Source: an uncultured Paludibaculum sp. (GTDB taxonomy: Bacteria; Acidobacteriota; Terriglobia; Bryobacterales; Bryobacteraceae). From it: a DNA stretch of 64,000 nucleotides. The stretch spans positions 124,001 through 188,000 of the forward strand of contig NZ_OY762269.1 of NCBI RefSeq assembly GCF_963665245.1. The letters are read 5' to 3'. The notes under the pieces are model-generated. The model saw nothing but the letters and a program-made list of their open reading frames with translations. It made no database searches and had not been told where the DNA came from. Within the stretch, counting starts at the first letter, position 1. Each line of letters opens with the position of its first letter. Positions 1 to 9,644 of this stretch are shown here, piece by piece. The position numbers and the translations under genes are program-made.

Positions 1-1401
1 GTCCTGCTCACCGCCTACGCCGATTCGACGGCGGCCATCGATGCCATCAACAAGGTCAAGCTGAATCACTATCTGATGAAGCCTTGGGAACCGCCGGAAC
101 ACAACCTGTATCCGGTATTGGCGGATCAGTTGGAAGACTGGCAGGCGGGCAGCCGGGAGGAGTTCGACGGGGCCATCGTCCTAGGCACCCGGTGGGCGCC
201 GGAGACTCACAAATTAAAGGACTTCCTGGCGAAGAGCCAGGTCCCCTACCGCTGGCTGGAACCCGAAGGACTCTCGGACACTCGGGTGCTGGCCGCCTTG
301 GCCGGAGGCAGTCCGGCTCTACCCGCTATCATCTTTCCGGACGGGGCCGTCCTGGAACGGCCCGATCTCTCGCAAGTCGCGCAAAAGCTGGGCTTAGCTA
401 CCGTGCCCAGTCGCCGTTTCTACGACGTCATCGTCATCGGAGCCGGCCCGGCTGGCCTCGCCTGCGCCTTGTATTGCAGCACCGAAGGATTGAAGACCGT
501 TCTCATCGAGCGTGAGGCGGCAGGTGGGCAGGCCGGTCTCAGCTCCCGCATCGAGAATTACCTGGGCTTTCCGTCCGGATTGAGCGGCGCCGATCTCGCC
601 CGCCGCGGCGTGGCGCAGGTGAAGCGCTTTGGCGTCGAAGTCCTGGCCCCGGCCGATGCCGTCGGGCTCTCGGTGGAGGGCGAGTACCGCGTCGTTAAGT
701 TATCCAACGGCCAGGAGTTAGCAGCGCACAGCGTGGTGATTGCCGCAGGTGTGCAGTGGCGGCGGCTGGATATCCCGGGCATGGAGAGCCTGACGGGCGC
801 GGGCATCTACTACGGCGCGGCTACGACCGAGGCTGCCTCCTGCAAGGACGAAGACGTCTACATTGTTGGCGGTGCGAATTCCGCCGGCCAGGCGGCGGTG
901 CATTTCTCGGAAGTGGCGCGCAGTGTGACCATGATCGTGCGTGGCGATGCGCTTTCGAAGTCCATGTCGCACTATCTGGTACAGCGCATCGAGACGATTC
1001 CGAACATTTCTGTCATGCCCAACGCCGAGGTGGAGTCGGTGTGCGGCAATGGCCACCTGGAGGAGATCAGCGTCCGGCACCATCCTGACGGCCGCGTAGA
1101 GAAGCTTCCGGCGTCGGCGCTGTTCATCTTTATAGGCGCCGAGCCGCACACGGATTGGTTGGACGGAGTGGTGCGCCGCGACAATAAGGGCTTCCTATTG
1201 ACCGGGGCGAACGTGCTCTCTGACGGCCGGCGGCCCGCGGCATGGAAAATGGACCGGGATCCGTATCTGCTGGAAACCAGCGTGCCTGGCGTGTTTGCCG
1301 TGGGCGACGTGCGGGACGGCGCGGTGCGGCGCGTGGCCAACAGCGTGGGCGAGGGTTCCATCGTCCTGTACTTTATCCGCCAGTACATGCGCAATCGGTA
1401 A
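1..1401 (+). CDS. response regulator / thioredoxin reductase-like fusion (5' partial)
   Basis: The reading frame is open from base 1, so the true start is upstream. The first ~30 residues are the end of a receiver domain, including the lysine of LMKPW (beta5). Next comes a glutaredoxin-like stretch (RWAPETHKLKDFL) without the redox cysteine. The rest is a FAD/NAD(P) oxidoreductase: FAD motif VIGAGPAGLA, the GGQAG segment, NAD(P) motif VGGANSAGQA, and a second FAD contact at VFAVGDVRDG. The CxxC pair of true thioredoxin reductases is missing; the equivalent place reads GAATTEAASC. This matches the family annotated as fused response regulator/thioredoxin-disulfide reductase. The role is probably redox signalling or flavin-based electron transfer, but the substrate is unknown. 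It lies 9 bases before a histidine kinase gene and probably forms a two-gene signalling module with it. Confidence 0.85.
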   Translation, partial: VLLTAYADSTAAIDAINKVKLNHYLMKPWEPPEHNLYPVLADQLEDWQAGSREEFDGAIVLGTRWAPETHKLKDFLAKSQVPYRWLEPEGLSDTRVLAALAGGSPALPAIIFPDGAVLERPDLSQVAQKLGLATVPSRRFYDVIVIGAGPAGLACALYCSTEGLKTVLIEREAAGGQAGLSSRIENYLGFPSGLSGADLARRGVAQVKRFGVEVLAPADAVGLSVEGEYRVVKLSNGQELAAHSVVIAAGVQWRRLDIPGMESLTGAGIYYGAATTEAASCKDEDVYIVGGANSAGQAAVHFSEVARSVTMIVRGDALSKSMSHYLVQRIETIPNISVMPNAEVESVCGNGHLEEISVRHHPDGRVEKLPASALFIFIGAEPHTDWLDGVVRRDNKGFLLTGANVLSDGRRPAAWKMDRDPYLLETSVPGVFAVGDVRDGAVRRVANSVGEGSIVLYFIRQYMRNR

Positions 1402-1410
1402 GGGGAAGAT

Positions 1411-2853
1411 ATGCCTGAAGATACGCACACACCAGTGGCTATCGAGGAGTTGCTGCAATCCCCCCTGTTTGAGGGAGAGAACCCTGAAGCCGTGGAGTGG
1501 ATCGCCAATCATATGCACCTCCGCGAGGTGGAAGCCGGCGGTGTCGTGTGGCTGCAGGGCCAGCCGGTGACCGAGTTCCAGCTGATTCTCGAAGGCGAGC
1601 TGCACTTCCGCAAGGATGACGATCCCTTCGCCCACCTGATCGTCGGTACGGCCGGCCAGCCCACCGGCGTGCTGCCGTTTTCGAGAATGAAGAACGCGAC
1701 CGGCCGCGTATGGGCGGTAGTTCCGACACGGCTGGCCGTGATGGACGCTGGACACCTACGAGAGCTCGTGTACCGGGCGCCGATCGTGGCGCAGCGTCTG
1801 GTGGCCCAAATGACCGACCGGACACGCGAGATTACGCGGATGGAAGAAGGTTCCAACCGCCTGCTGGCGCTCGGGAAACTGGCGGCCGGTCTGGCGCATG
1901 AGCTGAACAATCCGGCGTCGGCGGCCGTGCGTTCGTCCGCTTTGCTCAGGGAAGTGCTGAACGATCGCCGGAAGGCGGCGGTGGCGCTGCACGGTGTGGT
2001 TGTGCCCGAAAGCGTCCGAGGGCAGATGACCGGCATGATCCAGTCGGTCGCTGACTGCCTCAGTACCCCGGGCGGTATGGATGCGCTGGAAAAGGCGGAC
2101 CTGGAGTCGGAACTGACAGACTGGCTGGACAGCGAAGGGCTGCCTGGTTCCCTCGCCTCGGAATTGGTGGAGGCGCGCGTCACGGTGGCCGACCTCCGAC
2201 CGCTGGCCGCGGACATTCCCGCGGACATCCTGGCGCAGTTTCTTCGCCTGATCGTCGCCGACCATCAGACCCTTTGCCTCACCCGGGAACTGGAAGAGGC
2301 GTCGAGGCGCATCTCCGATCTCGTACAGGCTGTGAAGCTTTACTCCTACATGGACCAAAGCCCCGTGGCGGAGGTCGACGTCGAGCAGGGTATCGACGTC
2401 ACGCTGCGGATGTTCCAACACCAGCTGAAGCATGGTTTCCAGGTGGTGCGGCAGTTTGCGGGCAACCTGCCAAAGATGCACGCCAACGGCAGCGCGTTGA
2501 ATCAGATCTGGACGAACCTGATCGACAATGCCATTGATTCGATGGAGGGAAAGCCGGCTGGCGAGCCCAAAGTGCTGACTGTCAGAACCTGTATCGAACC
2601 TGACGACATCCTAGTGGAGATTGGGGACAATGGGCCGGGCATACCCCAGGAAGTGCAGCGACGGATGTTCGAGCCGTTCTTCACTACCAAAGGTGTTGGC
2701 GAAGGGACGGGCCTGGGGCTGGACATCGTTCGCCGCATCATTCGCAGCCACCAGGGGTCCATCTGGGTGGATTCCGTTCCGGGGCGCACCGTATTTCAGG
2801 TGCGCCTGCCGCTGAAAGCGGGCCGGTTAGCCCCCGGCGACGACCAGCATTAG
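1411..2853 (+). CDS. cyclic nucleotide-binding-like sensor histidine kinase
   Basis: This is a 480-residue cytoplasmic kinase with no clear membrane segment. Residues ~1-125 look like a cyclic nucleotide-binding (Crp-type) beta-roll, with the pattern L..SPLFEG, GGVVWLQGQP and L.LEGELHFRK. The kinase core follows: H-box LAHELNNP near residue 155, N-box NLIDNAIDS, G1 box DNGPGIP, F-box FEPFFTT and G2 box GTGLGLDIV. It starts 9 bases after the receiver/reductase fusion with GGGGAAGAT just upstream, so the two are co-transcribed and the receiver of the first protein may be its target. What binds the N-terminal domain (cAMP, another nucleotide or nothing) cannot be read from sequence. Its stop is only 2 bases from the stop of the convergent receptor gene. 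Confidence 0.85.
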   Translation: MPEDTHTPVAIEELLQSPLFEGENPEAVEWIANHMHLREVEAGGVVWLQGQPVTEFQLILEGELHFRKDDDPFAHLIVGTAGQPTGVLPFSRMKNATGRVWAVVPTRLAVMDAGHLRELVYRAPIVAQRLVAQMTDRTREITRMEEGSNRLLALGKLAAGLAHELNNPASAAVRSSALLREVLNDRRKAAVALHGVVVPESVRGQMTGMIQSVADCLSTPGGMDALEKADLESELTDWLDSEGLPGSLASELVEARVTVADLRPLAADIPADILAQFLRLIVADHQTLCLTRELEEASRRISDLVQAVKLYSYMDQSPVAEVDVEQGIDVTLRMFQHQLKHGFQVVRQFAGNLPKMHANGSALNQIWTNLIDNAIDSMEGKPAGEPKVLTVRTCIEPDDILVEIGDNGPGIPQEVQRRMFEPFFTTKGVGEGTGLGLDIVRRIIRSHQGSIWVDSVPGRTVFQVRLPLKAGRLAPGDDQH

Positions 2854-2855
2854 GA

Positions 2856-5800
2856 CTAGAACGTAAACTTCGCCGCGAAGCGGATTTGCCGCTCGCCGCT
2901 GGCGCCAGTGATCTCCGTGTACCCATTCAAGGCGCGCACGGCGCCGTCGCTGGTCAACGTCATAGACGAGACCGTAGCACCGGGATTATTGAACTGCGGT
3001 GTGTTCGTGACGCCGAACATCTCCATGCGGACCTGCAGGCCGAAACGCTCTGTCATCTTGAAGTTACGGAATATGCTGGCATCCATATTGAAGATCCCGG
3101 GTCCGCGAATGAGGTTGCGGCCGCTGGTCCCGAACCGGACGTCCGTTACCGCCTTGAAGGCCAGGGGATCGAAGTACGGTTGCCCGACGCCATGCCCACC
3201 CAGAATCTGGACGTCGCCTTTCACCTGGTCCGCTGTTTGCGTGTTGCCCGGCGCATTCACCGATGTGCCGGACGAACCCACGGTGAACGGAGTGCCGCTC
3301 ATCCGGCTGAGGATCCAGTTCAGTTGCCAGCCGCCGGCTACGGCTGCCAGCACGCCCTGGTTGGCGAACCGGTACTTGCGGCCGAACGGAATCTCATAGT
3401 TGCCGTAGAACTGGAAGTTGTGGGTACGGTCGAAGCCCGCCACCGCTCGGTTCCGTTGCAGCATCGGGACCCAATGCCAAGTCAGGCCCGAGTCGGTATC
3501 GTCGCCGTACGCCAGCGTCTTCGAGAAGGTATAGGCGGCGCCCAACTGGGCCGCGCCCACCCGCCGTGTGGCCTGCATCTGTAAACTGTCGTAAGTGGTT
3601 GTGTTGAAAGGCGTGTGATAGGTGATGTTCGAGATGCGCTGGAACTTCGCGTAGAGCGCCCGCCCGGTGTTGCCGCCGCCGGGACCCGCCGCGTTGATGT
3701 TCTGGTTGACGGTTTGGCGGATGGCGCGACTGCCTACGTAGGCCGTCTGGAGATTGAAGCCGGCACCCATGTCTCGCTCGATGGTGAAGTTCCAGCTCTC
3801 GATGTAGCCGCGATCGAACTTCTGTGGAAACGTTGTCGTCCCTACCGCCGTGGGCAGCGGGAACTGATCCAGTTTGAGGTCGGGTCCCACCACCTGCGGG
3901 ATGCCTGTGCGCAGCGTGCCTGCGGCCTGGAAGCTAGTGACACCGGAGTACTGCGTTGAGATGGTCGCCGGGTAGGCATCGCGCAGGTACCGGAATGTGT
4001 TCGGATCGACGCTGATGCCAGCTCCGGCGCGTAGCACCGTTTTCTCGTTCAGGCGGTAGGCGATGCCAGCCCGTGGGGCGAACTGGCCCCAGCCGATCTC
4101 AAATCCGCCGCGATACACCATGTCGGTGTTTGGATCGTAGCGCTCGCCAGCCCAGTGGTCGCGCCTGGGCGCCGGGTAGTATTCATACCGGACGCCGTAG
4201 TTGATGGTCAGCTTGCGATTGACCTGCCACATGTCCCGCGCGTAGAGGCCGTAGGAGGGCATGCGCACGGTCGCCGGGTTCAGATACTGCACGTCTTTCC
4301 CCATGCCTTGCGGCAGGCCGAGGAGGAAGTCGGCCCAACTGTTGAAGCTCTGTGTCGCGGCGCCGCCGCTGAGGGAGGTGAGGCCACCGTTGAAGTTGAA
4401 CCCTCCACGCGGACCGTTTGACGCCTGGGGTTGGAAGTGGTTGATGTCGTATTTGCTGTACTCGAACCCAAAACGAAACGAGTGTGCGCCCCTGACCCAG
4501 CCAAGGTTGGCGCTGGCTACGTACTGCGGATCGCGGAACTGGAAAGGGTTCGAAACGTTGGGGTTACCAATGCTCGCGAACGTGCTGAAAGTGAAGCGTG
4601 GATATCCGCCCTGCAGACGGTTCGAACCGTTGGTCCCTGGGATCTTCAAGACATCGAGCCCGTAGTTCTTGTCAATGTCCACATTCTCGGCGCTCAAGGC
4701 GAGACGCGTGTAGCCAATGTTGGCGTCCAGCACGATCGTTGGGGCAATGGTATACGTTCCGCCGATGCCCGCCGTCTGGATCAACCCTGGCGCGCGCCCG
4801 GGTTGCCCGCCGCCCGTTGCATCGCCGCCGGCCTCCCCCAGCGAAGGTGGATCGAAGAACTCAGTCGGCGAAAAGCTGTAGCGTCCAAACATCTGCATCT
4901 TGGCCGTCGGGCTGTAGTTAACCTTGAAGTCCACGTTGTCACGCAGGGCGGTGTACCGGCCCACGGCCTGATAGTTGTTCGGGAACACCGGTTGGTTCGG
5001 CGCCGGGATGAGATTTTGCATATAGTCCGCAGCCGGATCGATTTGCGACTTCGGAATGACGTTGCCGGCAAACGGTGTCCGGCTCGTACCATTCGCGTTT
5101 CCGGTGCTGGGGTCATAAATGGTCGCGCCGGTTCCGGTAAAGTCGCCGGTGCGCATCGCGGCCGTGGGCACCGTCCGAAGGGCGGTCACCGCTCGCCGGC
5201 GTGTGGTTCGCTCCCAATCGCTAAAGAAGAACAACTTGTTCTTCACGATAGGTCCGCCGATCATCCCGCCGAACTGATTCTGCAGATCCTTGGGCGCACG
5301 GTTCGGGTCGCCCGTGCATGAGTATAGGCAATAGAAGTAGTTGCGCGCCTTCAGGGCACTGTTGTTGTGATACTCCCACGCACCGCCATGGAACTCGTTG
5401 GTGCCCGATTTGATGCTCACGTTCATGGCCGCGCCGCCCGCCATGCCCTGCTCGGCATCGAAACTATTCGTCACGATGTTGACGGTTTCCACCGCCTCAA
5501 CCGGTGGGACGTAGGCCACGATCCTGGGCAGCCACGGGTGGCTGATGGTTGCGCCATCCAGCTTCGTATTGTTGTTCGACTGCGGCATGCCATTGGCCTG
5601 CGTGGCCATCGACCGCTGTGGATTGCCCGAATCGGAGTGCACCTCCCCGGGCGGCGTGAATCCTGGCAGGATCTTGTACAGAGCCTGAAAGTTCCGGCCC
5701 TGCGAGTTCATGATCGGAAGGTCCGTCACCTGCCTTGTCTGGATCACGTGGTTGATGTCCGACCGGTCCGTCTGAAGCATCACGGCCGCCGCGCTGACGG

Positions 5801-6164
5801 TGATGCTTTCCTGCACCTGGGAGACCTGCAGCGTGAAGTCGAGCCGAACAGTTGTATTCTGAGCAATCGAAACGCCTTGGACGACTCGTGGGGAAAACGA
5901 CGGCGCAAGGAACGTCACCTTGTACTGTCCGACCTGCAAGTCGTTGAATACGTACAAGCCTCGTTCATCCGTCTGGGTGGTCTTCACGATCCCGGTGCCG
6001 ACGTTCAGCACCTCCACCTTCGCGTTGGGAACCGCCGAGCCGCTGGCGTCAGTCAGATTCCCGGTCAATGAACCATAGAGCGTCTGGGCCCCCACCGGGG
6101 CCGACAGGGCCATTGCCAGCAGCGTCAATCCCACCTGGCTGCTGAGTTTCGCGCATAGGGACAT
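2856..6164 (-). CDS. TonB-dependent receptor, Oar-like, with carboxypeptidase regulatory domain
   Basis: This is a 1102-residue outer-membrane protein. A signal peptide (hydrophobic LTLLAMALSAPVGAQ) is followed by a carboxypeptidase-regulatory-like beta-sandwich at ~28-110 (LYGSLTGNLTDASGSAVPNA, then DERGLYVFNDL). A plug domain comes next (GRNFQALYKILPGFTPPG; VNIVTNSFDAEQG) and then a long TonB-type beta-barrel ending in phenylalanine (AAKFTF), as outer-membrane barrels do. Such receptors are very numerous in Acidobacteriota and take up oligosaccharides or peptides; the ligand here is unknown. The Shine-Dalgarno sequence AGAGGTGAG precedes the ATG at 6164. The gene stands alone between a convergent kinase gene and a separate minus-strand operon. 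Confidence 0.92.
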   Translation of the reverse strand: MSLCAKLSSQVGLTLLAMALSAPVGAQTLYGSLTGNLTDASGSAVPNAKVEVLNVGTGIVKTTQTDERGLYVFNDLQVGQYKVTFLAPSFSPRVVQGVSIAQNTTVRLDFTLQVSQVQESITVSAAAVMLQTDRSDINHVIQTRQVTDLPIMNSQGRNFQALYKILPGFTPPGEVHSDSGNPQRSMATQANGMPQSNNNTKLDGATISHPWLPRIVAYVPPVEAVETVNIVTNSFDAEQGMAGGAAMNVSIKSGTNEFHGGAWEYHNNSALKARNYFYCLYSCTGDPNRAPKDLQNQFGGMIGGPIVKNKLFFFSDWERTTRRRAVTALRTVPTAAMRTGDFTGTGATIYDPSTGNANGTSRTPFAGNVIPKSQIDPAADYMQNLIPAPNQPVFPNNYQAVGRYTALRDNVDFKVNYSPTAKMQMFGRYSFSPTEFFDPPSLGEAGGDATGGGQPGRAPGLIQTAGIGGTYTIAPTIVLDANIGYTRLALSAENVDIDKNYGLDVLKIPGTNGSNRLQGGYPRFTFSTFASIGNPNVSNPFQFRDPQYVASANLGWVRGAHSFRFGFEYSKYDINHFQPQASNGPRGGFNFNGGLTSLSGGAATQSFNSWADFLLGLPQGMGKDVQYLNPATVRMPSYGLYARDMWQVNRKLTINYGVRYEYYPAPRRDHWAGERYDPNTDMVYRGGFEIGWGQFAPRAGIAYRLNEKTVLRAGAGISVDPNTFRYLRDAYPATISTQYSGVTSFQAAGTLRTGIPQVVGPDLKLDQFPLPTAVGTTTFPQKFDRGYIESWNFTIERDMGAGFNLQTAYVGSRAIRQTVNQNINAAGPGGGNTGRALYAKFQRISNITYHTPFNTTTYDSLQMQATRRVGAAQLGAAYTFSKTLAYGDDTDSGLTWHWVPMLQRNRAVAGFDRTHNFQFYGNYEIPFGRKYRFANQGVLAAVAGGWQLNWILSRMSGTPFTVGSSGTSVNAPGNTQTADQVKGDVQILGGHGVGQPYFDPLAFKAVTDVRFGTSGRNLIRGPGIFNMDASIFRNFKMTERFGLQVRMEMFGVTNTPQFNNPGATVSSMTLTSDGAVRALNGYTEITGASGERQIRFAAKFTF

Positions 6165-6384
6165 AGCTCACCTCTGAGTCAGATTTTTTTCGTCAAAAAC
6201 CCGCCACCGCATCGTGCCTAACGGCGTCGCCAACACCTGGAGCGACTCATGCAATCGTGTTTTTTACACCGACCAAGATAGGGGACCCCTGTGAACCGAG
6301 GAGGATTGTATCAGAGAAACGGCCAATTGAAGCCGCGCAAAGCGCATGTCCGAGCCGGGATTTTAGTAGAACGTACGAACCTGT
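6165..6384. other. intergenic region upstream of the TonB receptor gene
   Basis: These 220 bases lie between two minus-strand genes and must hold the receptor promoter. They contain A-rich runs (TAAAAAACAC and GAAAAAAATC on the minus strand) but no convincing -35/-10 pair. No terminator with a T-run was found for the upstream transglutaminase gene. Confidence 0.5.
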
Positions 6385-8376
6385 CTACGGTTCTTTGTGG
6401 GGATTGGCGGGAGCACACTCGAAGATGAGCGCTTCGTTTTCCACCTTTGTTCCGGAAGTCGTCCCGATCTCGTAGCCCGAATTCCGGGTCCCGGCCGGAA
6501 TGGTATTTGCAGCAGACCGGTCTACTCCATTCTCCTTCCAGAGATGGGTGATCCTGAGCGGGCAGGAGCCAGCCGGCGGCGTTGTCTCCACACTGAGCCT
6601 GACGTCGCCCAGCGCGACTCCGGCGAAGCGGAACTGCACGTAGACCTCACGCGAACCGGGCGTGGTGATGTGGCGGTCGACTTCGGGCCAGCGGAGAGTG
6701 CGGTCGATGGGGGTGCCATCTCTCCAGGTAAGCCTCGGATCGTAGCTCCAGATTGTCTGAAACGGTCCGGTAGGTGTACTGCTCCAGGCGATGGAGGCTT
6801 CTGCCCCTTTCGAGTCGAGGGCGGACACAGAGCGGACCTCGGCGGTGAACTTGTCGGGCGCCAGCGAGCGGCTAAGGTCGAGGAAACGCCCGCCAGCGTT
6901 GAAGCCGGACAGCGGCGCACCATCCGGCGCGGTGAGGCGAAAGACGAACTCCGCCGGGCTCGTTCCGCCGGGCAACCAGAAGCCCTGACCCTGATTGGAA
7001 ATGAACCGGGCCACCGGATTGTTCATTGTGGATTCGCGAGCCGTCGCGATGGAGACGGGCCACGGGGTGCGCACAAGCGGTGGCGAAGATTCGAAGACGA
7101 GTTGGTTTCGACCGGGTGCGAGGGCGGGCAGGTTGCGCGGGTTGTGCTGGAAGCGCGTCAACAGCAGCATCGACCGGACGTCGGCGCCACCGCTCGATTT
7201 GAGGCGGACGAGGTAGCCGTAGTGGCCACTGACGGCGGTTCGCCGGCCATGCGCGGAACGCTGCAGAACAGCCGGTTCGGCCGTCCAAGACCCGGTGAAA
7301 GGACCGCGTCGCGTTCCGGCGGGCGACCACGTGCTGCCCGCGTCGACGGATGTCTCCAACTCGGCGAGGGAGGATTCCGTGGGGAGCGAGACGTCAAGAC
7401 GGAACTCGCTGTCAATGATGACGAAGGGGCTTTGGACGGAGATCGTCTGGGAGGGTGCCCTTTGGAGCGGCGGCGTGTATTCGAGCCGGCCGGTGCCCCA
7501 GGTTCGCTCGTCCTTCTGGGAGTGGGGACCGTCGCCGGTGCGGATGCCATACTGGGCGACTTCGCGGGGGAACTCGGTCCAACTCTTGCCGTCGAAGCGG
7601 TAGGGCAGATAGTAGAGGCCGGGACGCTCCGGGTGGAAGTAGCGGATCATCCGCTCGTGGGGACGAAGGACAAAGTCGGGGCGGTAGCCCGCCGGAGCGC
7701 GCTCGAAGGGGAAGACGGAGTTGTCGGCGCTGGTCGAGAAGAGTTCGGCCAGGCCAGCGATGGCGCCTTCCCGCAGATCGGCGGGGTACCAGGGCTGGTC
7801 CACGAGAGCGGGGTCGGCGTCCTTCGGGCTTCTAAGTTTCGAAAGCAGGATGGAGGGATCCGTCTCCAATTGCCGGACCGAGGCGACTACGGAACTGTGG
7901 GGCGCGCCGCGGCCGATGGTGGTGTAGCCGAGCATGTCGGAATCGTAGTAGTGGTAGGCCCCGTCGTAGAAGACCTCGGCGACGGTATGGCCGGTGAGGA
8001 ACCAAACCCGGGCATCTTCCAGTCCAGCAGCCTTCCAGGTGGCGGCGAGCACCGGAGCCAATTGATAGCAGAGCCCGAAGCCATAGCTATTGATGAGCTT
8101 GAGTGGGTCGAGGATCTCGCCCAGGGGCTCCTCGTAGGCCCACCCCGCGATGTGATACCAGGCGCCCGGGGCAACGAACCGGCCGTCGGTGAGGAGGTAG
8201 CGCCAGATGGCCTCGGCGCGAGCGCGCGGTGTGACCGCGTGGGCGCGGGCGCAGATGCCATTGGCGAAACGTGCGAGGTCGGATGGATCGGGCTGCCCCT
8301 GCAGCAGGACACGGGGCGAGTAGACTTGCCCTTGTGAGACGGCCGAAAGGACCAGCAGGAGCACCAGGGCGCGCAT
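6385..8376 (-). CDS. secreted transglutaminase-like superfamily protein
   Basis: This is a 663-residue exported protein. A short signal peptide (MRALVLLLVLSAVSQGQ) precedes a transglutaminase/papain-like core at ~50-170. The likely catalytic triad is Cys103 (SYGFGLCYQ), His130 (TGHTVAEV) and Asp145 (HYYDSDM). The remaining ~450 residues are beta-rich and unassigned. The start is the ATG at 8376, which shares its A with the stop of the M20 peptidase gene (TAATG), so it is translationally coupled; an upstream start would lose the clean signal peptide. It is last in the operon GH20-like - APC permease - M20 peptidase - this gene. Transglutaminase-like proteins of this type often act as proteases or amidases on peptides; the real substrate is unknown. 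Confidence 0.75.
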   Translation of the reverse strand: MRALVLLLVLSAVSQGQVYSPRVLLQGQPDPSDLARFANGICARAHAVTPRARAEAIWRYLLTDGRFVAPGAWYHIAGWAYEEPLGEILDPLKLINSYGFGLCYQLAPVLAATWKAAGLEDARVWFLTGHTVAEVFYDGAYHYYDSDMLGYTTIGRGAPHSSVVASVRQLETDPSILLSKLRSPKDADPALVDQPWYPADLREGAIAGLAELFSTSADNSVFPFERAPAGYRPDFVLRPHERMIRYFHPERPGLYYLPYRFDGKSWTEFPREVAQYGIRTGDGPHSQKDERTWGTGRLEYTPPLQRAPSQTISVQSPFVIIDSEFRLDVSLPTESSLAELETSVDAGSTWSPAGTRRGPFTGSWTAEPAVLQRSAHGRRTAVSGHYGYLVRLKSSGGADVRSMLLLTRFQHNPRNLPALAPGRNQLVFESSPPLVRTPWPVSIATARESTMNNPVARFISNQGQGFWLPGGTSPAEFVFRLTAPDGAPLSGFNAGGRFLDLSRSLAPDKFTAEVRSVSALDSKGAEASIAWSSTPTGPFQTIWSYDPRLTWRDGTPIDRTLRWPEVDRHITTPGSREVYVQFRFAGVALGDVRLSVETTPPAGSCPLRITHLWKENGVDRSAANTIPAGTRNSGYEIGTTSGTKVENEALIFECAPANPHKEP

Positions 8377-9644
8377 TAGTCGCGGTCCTCCCGCACGCCG
8401 CACCAGCGGCAGACGAAGAGTAGCAGCGCCTGCGTGGCGGCTACGACGGAATCGAGATCGACAGACTCGTCAGGGCCGTGAGCATTGGTTCCGCAGGCGC
8501 CCCACAGAACGGCGGGGATGCCGAACTCGTGGAAGACGTAAAGATCGCAGGGGCCTTCGATACCTGTCACGGGCGGCGGGCCTGGAAGTACCTTGGCCGC
8601 GCAGGACTGTAGTTCGCGGACAACCGGCTGGTCCGGACCTATGGCGGAGCCCGGCAGCCACCGGATGGGAAACTCCAAGGACGGACGACGTCTGAACAGG
8701 TTGGGGGCCGCGGCCAGGACGGAGTCAAGCCAGGCGTGGAACTGGCTCTCTATGGCGGACTGCTGCTCACCCGGCATCAGTTGCCAGAAGATCTCGAGCT
8801 TGCACTCCTGTGGAACGGTGATGGGTTCGGAGTTGCCCCAGGGACTGGTGAAGATCTTGGTGACGGAGACGGGTACCGGATCCACACACCCGGCATACAG
8901 CGGATGGACGGCGGTGGTGCGGCGGATCGTCGCGAAGTCACGGAGCGCCACAAGAAAGTGTGTCACCTGTTCGACGATGTCGCCCGGCGGGTGGAAGGTG
9001 ATGTGGGTCGTGCGCCCGCCGCGTTGACCGGCGCAGATCCGGAGTGACGATGGTTCGCTGATGATGGCGGCGTCGGCCGTGATGCCGGCGACGCGCCCGG
9101 CCAGAGTGCCGTTGACACCGCCAAACTCTTCGTCCACTACTGCCTCAATGGAGAGGTCGCCACGAAGTTGGATGCCCAGCGCCGAGAGTGCCTGGGCGAC
9201 AAAGAGGTTCGAGGCGATGCCCGCCTTCATGTCGTTGGAGCCACGGCCGTAGAGGCGGTTTCCCTCTACATGACCTGAGAAAGGATCGGCTGTCCAGTTC
9301 TGTGTGCCTCGGGGGACGGTGTCGATATGGCCGGAGAGGATGAGCGACCGCCCGCCGCCCGAGCCACCGCGGCGTGCGACGAGGTTGGGGCGGTTGGAGT
9401 AGTCGCGGCCCGCGCAATAGACGGGATGTGACAAGAGGCCTGGAACGTCAGTGATGGGGTAGAGTTCGGGTTCGTAACCCGACCGCTGGAGCGCATCGAA
9501 GAGGTAGCGCTGGCAGGCACCCTCGTTACCGGTGGGCGGGGTGTTCTCCGATGGGCACCGGACCAGGTCGGAGAGCGTGCCGACGAGAGCTTCGCGGTTC
9601 CGGCTGACGTAGCCAATGAGTTGTTGTTCGAGTTCGGAGGTCAT
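8376..9644 (-). CDS. M20 family metallopeptidase (ArgE/DapE-like)
   Basis: This is a 422-residue zinc-dependent amidohydrolase of the ArgE/DapE/CPG2 group, predicted to be cytoplasmic. Metal and catalytic motifs are in order: SGHIDTVPRG (His106, Asp108), GRGSNDMKAG (Asp138), VVDEEFGG (Glu172/Glu173) and a C-terminal HGPDESVD with the last metal histidine. A lid/dimerisation domain occupies the middle. It would cleave N-acyl amino acids or dipeptides. The start overlaps the end of the permease gene by four bases (ATGA), so peptide or amino-acid uptake and hydrolysis are coupled. The exact substrate cannot be told. Confidence 0.88.
   Translation of the reverse strand: MTSELEQQLIGYVSRNREALVGTLSDLVRCPSENTPPTGNEGACQRYLFDALQRSGYEPELYPITDVPGLLSHPVYCAGRDYSNRPNLVARRGGSGGGRSLILSGHIDTVPRGTQNWTADPFSGHVEGNRLYGRGSNDMKAGIASNLFVAQALSALGIQLRGDLSIEAVVDEEFGGVNGTLAGRVAGITADAAIISEPSSLRICAGQRGGRTTHITFHPPGDIVEQVTHFLVALRDFATIRRTTAVHPLYAGCVDPVPVSVTKIFTSPWGNSEPITVPQECKLEIFWQLMPGEQQSAIESQFHAWLDSVLAAAPNLFRRRPSLEFPIRWLPGSAIGPDQPVVRELQSCAAKVLPGPPPVTGIEGPCDLYVFHEFGIPAVLWGACGTNAHGPDESVDLDSVVAATQALLLFVCRWCGVREDRD

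Noticed and set aside
2846..2860. Terminator between the kinase gene and the convergent receptor gene
   Set aside because: The two stops are 2 bases apart and no hairpin with a T-run lies there; the same is true for the 1-base gap at 50487.
6397..8337. 646-residue open frame on the plus strand
   Set aside because: It lies opposite the transglutaminase-like gene, has no ribosome site or known motif, and has a composition typical of a GC-rich antisense frame.
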